The position numbers were made by a program, and so were the translations under genes. DNA of 64,000 bases from Penelope pileata (Eukaryota; Chordata; Aves; Galliformes; Cracidae): positions 3,511 to 67,510 of the forward strand of contig WBMW01005007.1 in assembly GCA_013396635.1 (NCBI GenBank), in the 5' to 3' direction. This document shows, piece by piece, positions 1 to 12,400 of this stretch. Within the stretch, counting starts at the first letter, position 1; every line of letters starts with the position of its first letter. The notes under the pieces are model-generated. The model had not been told where the DNA came from, ran no database searches, and was given only the letters and a program-made list of their open reading frames with translations.

Positions 1-194
1 GGACGCCTGCTGCGCCGAGCCGCGCTGCACGCTGGCCGTGGTGCAGGGCCCCGGGCGGCCGCGGGCGGCGGCGGAGCTGGGCTGCTTCCTCTTCAACTGC
101 ACGCACCGCGGCCGGCCCGTCTGCCGCTTCGCCCCGCACCGCGGCTACAGCGCCTACAGCCGCCGGCCCGCCGGCCTCGTCCTACCGCCGCCAG
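1..194 (+). CDS. LRP11: LRP11 exon 1, 3' part (MANSC domain)
   Basis: Frame begins at base 2. The translation runs DACCAEPRCTLAVV... through CFLFNC and VCRFAPHRGYSAY, the cysteine pattern of a MANSC domain. NCT in FNCTH is an N-glycosylation sequon. The exon ends after CCG CCA G at 194, followed by the donor GTAAGG; it leaves a phase-1 G that exon 2 completes to Glu. The sequence is very GC rich, as expected for a first exon in a CpG island. The 5' part, with the start codon and signal peptide, is outside the window. Confidence 0.93.
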
Positions 195-480
195 GTAAGG
201 GCGTGCGGCGAGCGCGGGGGGGTGGGCGCANNGCTCGGTGCCCGCCGCGCGGCGCCATTTCCCGCCCCGTCGGGAGGGGAGGGCGAGGCCGGGCCGGGGG
301 CAGCCGGGAGCTCCCAGCTGAGGGCAGGGCCATGCCGGGGGGTCCGCGGGGGCACCCATCGAGGGCTGTTCCCTCTGAAGAGCTCCCGAGTGGGGCTGCT
401 GGAGAGAGGGGCGTTCCTCGGGCAGTCGCGAGGTAGCGTGGGGACTCTGTGCTGCTTTGGGTCTGGGCCTCGTGAAAGGC
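1..480. promoter_or_regulatory. CpG island spanning LRP11 exon 1 and start of intron 1
   Basis: Dense CpG and GC content from the window edge to about 330, fading by 480. Two undetermined bases (231-232) sit within it. This is the downstream part of the LRP11 promoter island; the transcription start itself lies before the window. Confidence 0.7.
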
Positions 481-3400
481 CTGACATGTACTTAGGGACA
501 ACTGAATCCAGAGCGCACCCCTGTAAATGAAAGCCGGTCATAATGCAGCGTCCGCTTCCCAACATCTGATCTGATGAGCTTGCACTCGCTCCCACCTCTG
601 GCAAATACCTTCTGTTGTTTAACGGTTGCATCTTAATTCTTAATTTCATCACCTTCTATTGGCAACGTTTCTAAATGTCCTCCTTCCTAAGTGCCCTCTT
701 CAACGTTCCTCTTGGGTACAGACCCAAGGAAACGGCTCGCTGCGTCCCTCTCCCTGCCTGAGTAAAGGAGTGGATGCACGCGACCTGGAGAAAGCCTGCT
801 GGTGGTGTGAGCAAAAGCAGCGAGTGCTGGGGTCTCTGCTGCTACCCGCTCGCTCGGCCGGGGCACCTCAAACTGCGCTCCCCTTCCAGTGCCCCCCGCG
901 TTACCAGAATGCCAGCGAGGGCTCCTGGACATGGGGTAGAACAGGGGTGTGCTTTCAGGAGGAGTTCGGAAGCCTGAATGCTTTTCCCAAGGGACTGGAT
1001 AGCTAAGCTAGGGGACTCCAGGGAGGGAGGCTTTTGTGGAACTGAAGATGAGGCTAATGTAAGCTGCCAGGGAAACCCAAGGTATGACTTTGACATTCAC
1101 AGCTGGGCAAGTGCTACACCCGCAGTACCGTTACTGTAGCAACTCCTGGGTAATTGTGTTTTATAACCCTTAATGTATGCACTTGCAAGACAGAAGGCTT
1201 AAGACTGGGTTTGAAATCAAGGTCACAGAGAATTTGGCATCTGTAAAAACCTTCAAAAATATCTTCAGGTGTCCTTCATCGTTTTGGGCTGCCTTAATTC
1301 CACTACAGTCTGGCCCCAGCGTAGAGGGCAGCTCTGACACATGATAAATATTGTCTTTGAAGCAATAATCTAACTATTAGAAATCCTGAATTCCAAAGCC
1401 TTGCTTCTGTGGCTGCCTTTGTGACTGTCAGCGCTGGGCTAGCAAAGCAATTTCTATTCCTAATCTGCAAATAGCTCTGTGTCCATTGGGTTTATTTAAA
1501 AGTCTGCCTCGTGGGTGGTATCAGAAACAGGAGATTATGACTTCTTCGTGCAATTAAGTCGGAGCTGAAGCAGAGCCACGAAGGAGAATGAACTTTTATT
1601 CAAACATCTGTCAGCCATGACACAAACCAGGGAAGATACATAAAATTAAGATTAAATTATTTTGCTGTCTGATACCATGTTGCCACTGCATTCTTGAATT
1701 ACATGGAAAATTAGTCTGGACAATGCGTAACAGGGTGATGAGGACAGATCTTTTTTCCCTTATGTCACCACATGATTGGATTTGGGAAATTTAGGATATA
1801 AATAGCTTTGATTTCAAGATTTTATGTCACAAAGGGATCATGCTTTACACGTTCTTTTATTTTACAGTACTGCGGTGTTGGGTCTTCTGTTGTTTTCTCT
1901 TTGACAGCCCCAAACCAACATATATCCATAAATAGAGCGTCCTCGTAATTCAAAAATATTTCTGAGCATTAGTGTACAGTGCTTTTGTTTATGCTAAGGA
2001 CCTTCAGTAATCTAAAACCAGTTGCAAACTTAGTTCTGGGAGCAGTTACAGATACTTTTCCTTCAGATCACGTGCATCTCTGTGTGCTTCCAGGAAAGTC
2101 AACGGTGGGGTGAATTTTTGAGGCTGAACTTTCCAGTTTAAACCAGAGCCTTGACTTTTCCTTCATTTTGCACCCAATCTGTGCAGGTTTATTTGTGGAT
2201 TTACTTAGCACCTGCAGTTTGTGCACTGAAAACCCACTGAAAGACGAGATAATCATTTTGCCTTTGTTAGGCAATTTTTTTAAATTCTGGACAAAGAAAG
2301 AGGGCACGAATGCCTCAACACAGATGTGCAACTTCCTGTCTGTGACACTGGCTACTCGTGTACAGTGAGAGATTCAGCAGGAAGGTAAACAGATGTCCAG
2401 ATAATGCCACAGCCTTTTAGCACACAGCCCTCACCAGACACCGAGTTAGCAGCTCCACCAGCGGGCTGAGTCTGGGAGAAGGAGGAAGCAGAACAAATTG
2501 AGCCTGTTATGTTCCCCCCACTTAAGAAAGGGGTTGCTTATAAGGTTATAGCCCCTTTTGCAGCAAGCATCCAGCTAGAACCAGAAGTTAAAAGTCACAT
2601 TATGAGCTTGATTTTTCTGCTAACCTGCAGCTGACAGTCCTTTCTTCCTGTGAGCTGTCGTTCTAGATTGCTTTCTTGTAATCCTTTTTTTTTTTACACT
2701 GACTTCTTAGCAAGAGGAATTACCCATATTTGGGGGTATTTCTCTCTGTAACAATAATACATTCCATTGCTCAGAACTTTACTGTGGAAAAAGCCTTTAG
2801 TTCACAAGGCTGCCCCTTCCCATGCCAGGATCTCTCTCAGGTCAGCTTTTCCTTTATAAGAGCAAGAGACAAGTTGATTTGCCATTGATTTTCCTTCCTG
2901 AAAATGTTCTGGCAGCGTACAGGCAGGTGTTGTGCCTTCCTCCTGTGTTTTGACAGGAAGGAATCTCTGTGCCCTGCCCTAGCAGGAACTGGCCTGGCAG
3001 AGCTCCTGCCAACACGCAGCTGGCAGAAAGGGAAGGGAAAGCATCCTTATAGCTTATGGTCCAAAGGAGCCGGGGCTTGCCTCTGCCTTGGAGTTTCTGC
3101 AGGGAATCCATCAAGTCATTTAAAGCAGACAAGTGACACACAACCACTGCCCAAGCAGAAAGCAGAAGAATGGGTTGTGCTGTTTCAGACCCAGGTCAGT
3201 CAAGTTCATTATCTTCTTTCTTTTGGCAGTGATGAGTAAAGTAAATAATTTGTAAAGACTGCACATAATTCATACATACCAAATGCCCTGGCACCATACC
3301 GATGGTGTTTTTTAACAGTATATTTTTGCACCTAAATGGTGCTTTTTAAACATCCTTGGTTCTGAGAACTGTGTGTGTAAACATTAGGCAAAGCTTCCTG

Positions 3401-6400
3401 TGCCAGCTGGATCAGTAAGAACTGTTTCAGACTTTCTTATACTCGGTTCTATTTTCAGTTATTTGTATGTTTTCCATCGTTAAAGCATTTGCATTGGAAT
3501 TTTCTGTTTGGTTTCATCTGTCTTCGAAGGCTTCATAAGAGTGTCTTAGAGAAAAACAGCAAAGGGAGGGTCTGCTCTTCAGACAGTGATATAAATTTGT
3601 GGCACTGCTTTGTCGAGCTCTGTTCCTTCAGGCAGGTTCTTGAGATTGCAGAGGAGCATGTGCCAGGAAGCTGGTAGGAAGTGCCTTGTCTTTCCTTGTG
3701 CAGCTCTACCCAAACAGGGAGAAATTACAGGCTGAGGCTCGGGAGGTGCTCTTCGGAGCAGAAAGTCAATGTTCTTTGCACCTACCTTCTTCATTAACCA
3801 TGACTGTTGTGTGTTGGTCCTCCTGGAAATGGAAGGAAGATGTCTCCTGCCAATAGTTCGGCCTGAAAGCTGTATTTTCAGTACATCCAGTACAGTTTGG
3901 AGGAGAAGCGAGCTGTGTGGCTTGCTTGCACAGGGTCAGAAGGATAGCAGAGATCAAAGAGCAGAAAGCACCCTGCCACTTCAGAGTGCCAAGAATACAC
4001 TGTGCCCAGAGTGTGAATGAGCTGGGCAGGGAACTGCAAAAGGATAAGATCTTGTGGCTAAAGTTGTCAAATGCTGACTTGTAGAACTAGATTCTGTGTC
4101 TGTCCTCCTGAATGCTGCAGGGCAAACTACTTAAGCCACCTCTCACAGCCATTTCGTTTAAGGTACCATGGGTTTTGTCAGCCTAACCCGAAAAATATGT
4201 GCTCTGATTTGCAAAAATAATACTCACGCCTTTAATCAATAAGTATTGCATTTTAAGTATAACAAAATGCCACAATCCCTAAACAGTCTGAAAATCAAAC
4301 TTCAAGTATCTTAAAGTAGGCACTTAAAGACGGTGCTCGTTTCTGATCACTTCTATCATTGTGTTCTTGTGCACCGCTTCACTAGGATGTCAGCTCATGT
4401 TAAGTGACTATCAGTCCTGTAAGGGTGTATCATAAAAGAAACTAGAAGAGTATGAAGCTATGCAGAGCCCTATAAAAGGTATGCGGTACCACCATCTGAA
4501 TATGTACGTAATTCATGTTTAGATCAATTTTCTGTAATTCAGATTCAAAGCACATTGGTGCTAGCAGTCCCCTTGTGTTAGTGACACATGCATGCACATA
4601 GAGAGGTTTTCCATGCCATGTGCTTGCCATGTAGCAGCTATTTCCTGAAGATGTCACTGAATATTGAACAGTTAACCAAAATGTAAGTACCTAGGAAAAC
4701 ATGCACAGCTGAACATGGTGTTTCTGACATTTTTAAGCCTTCCAGCACATCAAAACAATGTATTCTTATGCCCATTCATGCTTCAGTGAGAAAACACAAG
4801 TTTTTTTTTCCTTAGTTGAAGCTTATGTTTTGATGAGCTTTTTTTTTTCAACCTGTGCCGTGAGTTTGGACTGCAGCATCTGAGCGTCATCTGAGAGCGC
4901 ATTCAGTTAGCACATGCAGACATGCTGAGGGGCTTTAACTGTGTGATCTCCCCATGAGACTTGGGAAGATTGCTACTGGGGGCTGAGTAATGTTTGTCCT
5001 CTTTTTCAGGAAGTTTCACTCAGGAAGTTTCACAGTGGTGAATCAATAACTTAACCAAGAAAAAATATGTTTCATATAAATACTCAATTCCCTCTGATAA
5101 ATAACTCAGCCTTTCTCTTTTTTGTTTTCTTTATTGAAGAAGAAGAATATGATGAGCCTCCACTGTGCAAGGCAGGACAAGACATTGTGCTGCAGTCCCC
5201 TGTCGACTGGGTTCTTTTGGATGGTCGTGAAAGCTCAGACGACCATGGAATTGTGCAGTATGAATGGACGTTGCTGCAAGGTGATTCATCTGTTGAAATG
5301 AAGGTACACATGGAACCGCACATGTAGCCAGTCACTTGCAGATTGTTGTATTCAGTACAGCTCAGGTTTAAATGCAGAGCTAAAAATATTAAATGGATAT
5401 GGCTACCAAGCAGCGTAATTAGGATGACCATACAACCTGAGCTTCTATTACTTGTGGGTTTTGCAGTTCATCTCTATCCAACATGACATGTAACAGGCAG
5501 TAGCAAACACATAGGTTGTAATATTGTACAGAATTTTAGCTCTGCTCTCTTTCCCCGTTGTCTGTTCTCACTGAACTTGGTTTTCAGCTTCTGTGATCCA
5601 GGCTAGAAACACCTCAATAATTCAGTTACTGAAAATAACAAGGTATTTTCACCAACAGTCTTCTGTCAATGCTTGTGGAGAAGCTGCAAAGAAGTGTGTG
5701 ATATGGGCCTTTTAAGATATCTTGAGGTACTATTTTATTATACCTGTAATTGGGTTTCAACTTAAAATTAACCACCAAGGGTGGGATTCTTCATCCTACC
5801 CTTGCTTATGGCTGCTGCACTGCTACAGGAGCAGCAGAAAAGGAAAGGAAAAATGTCTCAAACCCACGGTGCCTATTCACGGGCTGTACGCAGCCTGTGT
5901 ACACACTGGTTTCACCGTACACACTGGTTTCTCCAGCTGGAGCAGGAGGGATGTGTTAGAAGAGTGTGTACATAGACCTCTCTGTTGCTGAGATGCTGCT
6001 GATGGATAGGAAGAGTTTAAACAGGACAGGATCAGCAATGGAAGTAGTCCAAAGTCCAGAAGCCACCATGAGTCTCCCTCCTGTTTATAAGCTCCCTTTA
6101 AGTACTGGAAGGCTCCAATGAGGCCTCCCTTGAGCCACTGGAAGGGACAGTCATTGATCTCTGCTCTCTGGTGACAGCAACAGGACCCGAGGGAATGGCA
6201 TGGAGCTGTGTCAGGGGAAGGTCAGGTTGGGGATTTGGAAAAGGTTCTTCACCAGAGAGTGGTCGGGCACTGGCACAGGCTGCCCAGGGCAGTGGTCATG
6301 GCTCCAAGCTGCCGGAGTTCAGGAAGCGTTTGGACACTGCTCTCAGACCTAGGGTGTGGATTTTGGGTGGTCCTGTGTGGAGCCAGGTATTGGACTCGAT

Positions 6401-9400
6401 CGTTCTTGTGTGTCTCTTCCAGCTTGAGATGTTCTGTGATTCTGTGAACTCAGTAACATCATACACAAGTTGGAGAAAGCACCACTATCAGCAAAGTTAC
6501 TCAAGATCTGTAATGACAGAACAAACCAGAGTTTCACCTGCCACTGAGAGCTAGCTAAATGCATTGAACCCTAAAACGGTAATCCAGGGGATGGAAGAAC
6601 CCAGCTGAGCGTCTGGTCGTTCCTTAGCCTCCTGAAGGGCAGGGTGAGCAGGGATCACCGTGTCACGGTTAGGAAACATGCTTCTGGGTGACCCCTGAGA
6701 AGACAGTTCAGTTTCTCTGATGAATAAACACTGAAATTCAATCATGTGCTTCATACTGTTTATCTTCAGCTGGAAGATCCATATTATTACAGTCAGCCAA
6801 TTGTAAATGACTTGAGGCTGTATTGCACTGCACTTCAACAGTATCATATGAAGGACTACTGTGAGTTTGTTCATGTATTATTTTAGTTGGCTTGAAAATT
6901 AAAAAGTCAAATGGCTTTTGTAAGGTGTGCAAACAGCATAATACATGGAAGAGTCTTGAATGACACTTTAAGAACAGTTGCTAGATATTATCTAAATAAA
7001 ATGAAGATTTTATTAGCAGGATTTGTTTATCTGACTCTTTGTAGCATTATTGATTTTTGGTACACAGCAAGTGAATACTCTTTATATTAATATGTGATGT
7101 AGTGGTATACCTACAGAGTAACACAAAAAATAGAAGTTAATTTAAAAAATTGAAGTTCGTGTTTCTGCTTTTACTCATGCTCACTCCATAAAATAAGGAC
7201 CAGTCTTGTATTTATTTAAGCCTGCAAAATTCACATTCACCTTGGTGATTTCTTTATATTTAGTGAATGAAAACAACTTTGAGAGGCTCATCCTTTAATA
7301 GATACTTTTCCATTGTGTCCAAACGAGCAGAGATTTCTCCCACAGATATGTACCCTGATGGTTATCCATGGTAGTTTAATTTTTAGAGATGAATTGCTAA
7401 TTGCGATTATTCACACAATTTTCATTTGCTATCCTTAGTGCTTAGTGACATCCTGAAGTTAGTGGATTTCTTGTAATCTATTTAGTAAACTGTACGTGTA
7501 ACCGTAGCTGCGAGGGAAAATGGGATTGTGTTGATTTATGATAACTGGCACCTGCTGCTTTGTACTTAGGTACCAAAAGTAAACAGAAAGCACAGGACAT
7601 GGAAAGACTGCTATAAAGAGGTCTTATTATATTGTAGAGGGAAGCCAGTGGATTTTTTTTTTTTCCCCTATTGTGACTGCTTAGCTTAAGGACAACTTGC
7701 TTCTCAGGTTGTTATCCACGTGCTGTAGCTGAGAAGCTCTGTGACAGGTGTGGGCAGTTGTTTTTTTACTGCTGATTATCTGGAAAGTTCTCTAGTTTGA
7801 GCCAAAGTCTGGAACAAAGCAGGTACAGTCAGGCATCCTTCTGGGCAGAACAGAGATAAAAAGGAAAGCAGAGAGATTGTCAGGGGGAATGCTGTATTCT
7901 GAAGTCAGCAGCGCTTCTCTGGGTCTGTGCTGAGATGAGAGCTGTATTCTGCAGTTCCTGAGATTTAAATACCACATTTGCTCTCCCAGCAGTCAGGGTG
8001 AAGAACAGCGGGTGGTTTTTAGTGCATATTTCGTTCTGTAATGCAATAACAATAATATTCTGCAGTGTTGTATCCACCATAAGGAGGTAATCAACAGATC
8101 AATTAAATAAGTGTCTTTGGATAAACACAGAAGGAAAGAAATTTCGTGCTAGGAAATTAAATTCCCGGAAGAGAAAAATGATTTTATCAACGCTCTTTGT
8201 TATCAGGGTAGGCCTAGGACTCTATTGACATATTTATTGAAAATTCCAATTGTATTTGTGTGAAAAGCATTGTATAGAAATTACCTACCTAGCCCTAGAA
8301 GTTATAGACAGATCCTTTGATGTCGAGAGCAGTGAGGTCTTTGCTGCCTACAACTTCCTGAGGAGGGGAAGCGGAGAGAGAGGTGCCGGTCTCTTCTCCC
8401 TGGTCACCAATGATGAAACACAAAGGAACGGCATAAAACTGTGCCAGGATAGGTTCAGACTGCACAGTAGGAAAAATTTCTTTACTGTGAGGGTGTTACC
8501 TAGAGAGGTGGTTGGTGTCTCAGGCCTGTCAGTGTTCAAGAGGCATTTGGACAGCGCCCTTAATAACATGCTTTAACTTTTGGTTAGGCCTGAAGTGGTC
8601 AGGCAGTTGGAACAGATGGTCTCTGAAGGTCCCTTCCAACTGAACTATTCTATTCTATTCTGTTCTATTCTATTCTATTCTGTTCTGTTCTGTTCTGTTC
8701 TATTCTATTCTAATCTGATTTTTTTCACCGTTTCTTTTATCAGGTACCTCAACCAGGAACACTGAAGCTGTCTCACTTTCAGGAAGGCACATACATTTTC
8801 CAGCTCACCGTGACAGACACTGCTGACCAGCGGAGCTCAGATAATGTCTCTGTGACCGTTCTTCCCATGGCTCATTCTGCAGCAGGTGAGAAGCTGACTG
8901 CAGCTATTGCCCATATGACACCCACAGTATGCTGTTCAGAGCAAGGGTCTTGATGGAGGCAGAAGTCTTATTCTCTATTTTTACCACATGGTTTTGCCCT
9001 TCTTTGTTATAGAATAACATCTCTTTCCGTTCTGAGTAGCTGTTTCAAATTGAGGAAGCAAACACCACGTTTGTTAGTGCAATGATACCTCAAGCTTTTA
9101 AATATTCATCCCTATACTGCACATAAGCATGCAGGGTTGGAAATATTGCCACATGCATCAGACACATTGTAACTGTTCATTGTGTGGTCAGAGGGGCCTG
9201 GGATAGGACAGGGCTTGTGCTATAGGGAAGACCCAATTAAAAGCAGTTAACAGGATGCATGACTCGCAGACAAATAATAAGAATACTGACAAATAAGAAG
9301 AATACTGGTAGTCTAAAAGGTGGGATGGTTTCTTATTTTCATGCATTTAGGCTTTTCTTTGCAACGTTTGCTAAACAGTTAGTGACACCTTATGTTACTG

Positions 9401-12400
9401 TGGAAACAAAAACTGGATTTGACCCATCATTTTTAAACTCTGAGCTTGAGAAATGTGGAAGGAGGTTGTAGTGAAGTAGGGGTTGGCCTCTTCTCCCAGG
9501 TAGCAGTCATAGGGTAAGAAGTAATGGCCTTAAGATGCACCAGGGGACGTTCAGGTTGGATATTAGGAGAAAATTCTTCTCAGAGTAGCAGTGCATTGAA
9601 ACAGGCTGCCAAGGGAAGCGGTGGAGTCACTGTCCATGGAGGTTCTCAGGACAAGGGTAGGTGTGGCACTGAGGGACGTGGTTTAGTGGTATGGTGGTGA
9701 CGGGCTGATGGTTGGACTTGGTGATCTATCTTAGAGGTCTTTTTCAACATTAATGATTTTGTGATTCTATGTAAACAACATACAAGGTAGAAAGGAAGAC
9801 AGGTATCAGTGGCTGTCAGTTTTGGGCTCTTTAATGTAATAACTTCTAATTACCTTGTAATTAGCAGGCTGCTAATACAGATCTTCTGTTTTGGCACAAA
9901 GTAAAGGGTAAATTAGCATCATTAATGTGTTTAGCTGACCCAGTGAAAGCTTTGCTCTGCACCAGTGCAATATCACTACTGTGTGAGAGGGTTGTCCCAG
10001 TGGCAATAAATAGGCATTATGAAAACCCCCTTATGAATCTGTTTAATAATATCTGTGTTCCAGTAATGGGCGATATAATTGTATTCATTAATGTTTAATT
10101 CAGCTAAAGCAGCCAGAGAAGTTTTTTACTTTGAGCATCTGTGACATCTCTTGGGTGGAGCATATAAAGGATTTGCTGCCTTTTTTCTTCTTCTTGTCCC
10201 ACAAGTAGGTTTGCAATTCAAGCGCTGCTGCTGCAGTTAAACCAGTGCACAGTGCCTCAGTGCACACAGGAACCCTGCTGTTATTAGGACTGAAGTTAAT
10301 GAGATGCATTTTCAGAGTATGATTTGGGGGTTTAAAACATGTTCATATGTTCCTGCCACAGTTCCATTAACATCGCTCAGCTTTGAAGTTGTTGTTCTGG
10401 TGCACAGCAGTATGACAACCAAAGCTGCCGTTTGCTTATGGAAATCACCTTGCTGTTACAACCATAACCAAACACTGAATTTGATAAAGTGATGAAATGC
10501 ATTGCTGTAGGAAGGACAAAAACACGTATATAGACACCTGATAATTACAAGGTCAGGATGGGTTTCAGGGAAGCTTTTAGTATGCAACACCAATTGTGAA
10601 ATGTCCAGGGACATTCTCCGTTTACAGAGGAATCTAAATTCTAAAGCAGGCAGCAGTCAGTTCTCTCTGGTGAAGGTCACCTGCAAGACCACGTGCCCAG
10701 ACCCATTCTTGCAGGTACTGTATTGGAGTCAATGGATTGTTAATGTGGATAAATGATAACCGCTATTCCAGCATTTTAATTGCATTAAGAAAACTTTCCA
10801 TTAAAAAATCCCATATTACAGGCATAGGTGTGCCTGTAAGATAACTTATAACTAATACAGAATGGGTATGGAGTAGGAATTATGTGCTGGAGAAATGCAG
10901 TTCCAACTACCAAGATCTCATTTATTTTCAGGACTGTCCTTGGTCTTCTCAGCCTGGGAAAACCAAGCTTAGAAGCCTCTGCCAGCCTTTCAGCGAAGGC
11001 TGGCCGAGTTTAAAGCACAGTAGGGCTGCTGCATGGACTGTAGAGTGCTGCAGCCTCCAGGTTGAGTGTTTCTGTAGAAAAGATGTTTCCAGAAGAGTGA
11101 TGAGGGTGCACAAAACATCTATTAGCTGTATTAGCTTCTCTGTCAATATAACATCATGTAGCTGAGCCTGGCCTTTCTTCAGCTTTGCCTGTGGTCCTTC
11201 TTGCCATAGTGTGGTCTGGGGTTTTCCTGAGTGCTGCAGATTTTAGTCATTGACTCAGTACTTACTGTTTGGATTTCTCTCTTGGTAATTTGAGAATTGT
11301 TTCTCAATAGCCTGTGTCGGGGTTTGCTCTCGCTACCAGTTCATCTGTGATGATGGCTGCTGCATCGACATCACGTTTGCCTGTGATGGAGTGAAACAGT
11401 GCCCTGATGGCTCCGATGAAACTTTCTGCCAGAACCGTAAGTGCCACGTGGGACAACATGGATTGTGGAAGTAACTGCAGATCATACAGCCAAAGGGAAA
11501 TGATATCCCCTTTCATGGTTTCTCCTCCTGTGCACAAGCAATTTGCTACCAGCATGGAACCATCCACTGGATATAGTATGTGGGAAGGTTTTATGCCCAC
11601 ATATAGCAGATGCTCAGAAATCAATTCCATTTTCCTTCAAAGCATGTCAAAATGCTCAAAGGTCCCCAAATGACAGATTTTGAATTAGTTTTCAACATGG
11701 AAAAGATCAGTTCTTTCTGTCTTGATCTGAATGGGTGTCTCAGAGGTGCACTTCAAATTGCAGCTACACACCTCACCAGAATCTGAAACGCTGGAAATCT
11801 GAGCATGCAGGGGAAGCAGTTCCTTCACCATTGCTCTGTTAGTTTTCCTTATTCACCCTCAACATGTGCCTGTGCTCAGCAAAGTGAACAAAAATCATTA
11901 GAGGGTGAATTGGCATGATGGCTAACCACTCATTAATATTTCAGTTGCTGAATTTTATTTTGGAGCTCATGAGTATACTCTTGCTCAATAGCTGATTTTG
12001 GATGACTGGTAGCTTGCTATGTGTGTGGAACTCACACTTTGTTGTATGTCTGAATGTGAAGTCGTTTAGTTTACTTCAAGAGGTAGACTTGCAGAGTTTT
12101 CCATCAGAATATAAAAATTTTGATTTTTGTTTCTATTAACATAGTCAGCTCCGGCCGGAAAACAGTGACTCATGCAGCCCTCAGCACTACCCAGCAAAGG
12201 ACTGTAGGACGGACTGAAAATACAGATGAGAACTTCTCTGCAGAAAACGCCATGAAAGCCACTGTCAGAAATCAGCCGCTTCTTTCACTAGATGCAGAAA
12301 TGTCTAACCAATCGCTTTCTCAGGGACCAAAGAAACAAAACAGTGGATTTGTGCCAGGTAAGAACTGAAAAGCATCAGATTCAATACATCCTCCTGTCGT

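Larger units (their letters stand above)
5304..8743 (+). other. LRP11: LRP11 intron 2
   Basis: Contains a 17-base tandem duplication (GTACACACTGGTTTC units around 5898-5932), an inverted CR1 pair (6068-6447), a third CR1 (8340-8646) and its expanded pentamer tail (8647-8716). The rest is unremarkable. Confidence 0.85.

Noticed and set aside
6171..6554. 127-residue open frame in LRP11 intron 2
   Set aside because: Largely CR1 sequence. The same peptide pattern appears in other CR1 copies (for example the minus strand of 60006-60248).
8580..8765. 61-residue frame with repeated Ser-Ile-Leu-Phe-Cys pattern
   Set aside because: It translates the (ATTCT)n array and is not a protein.
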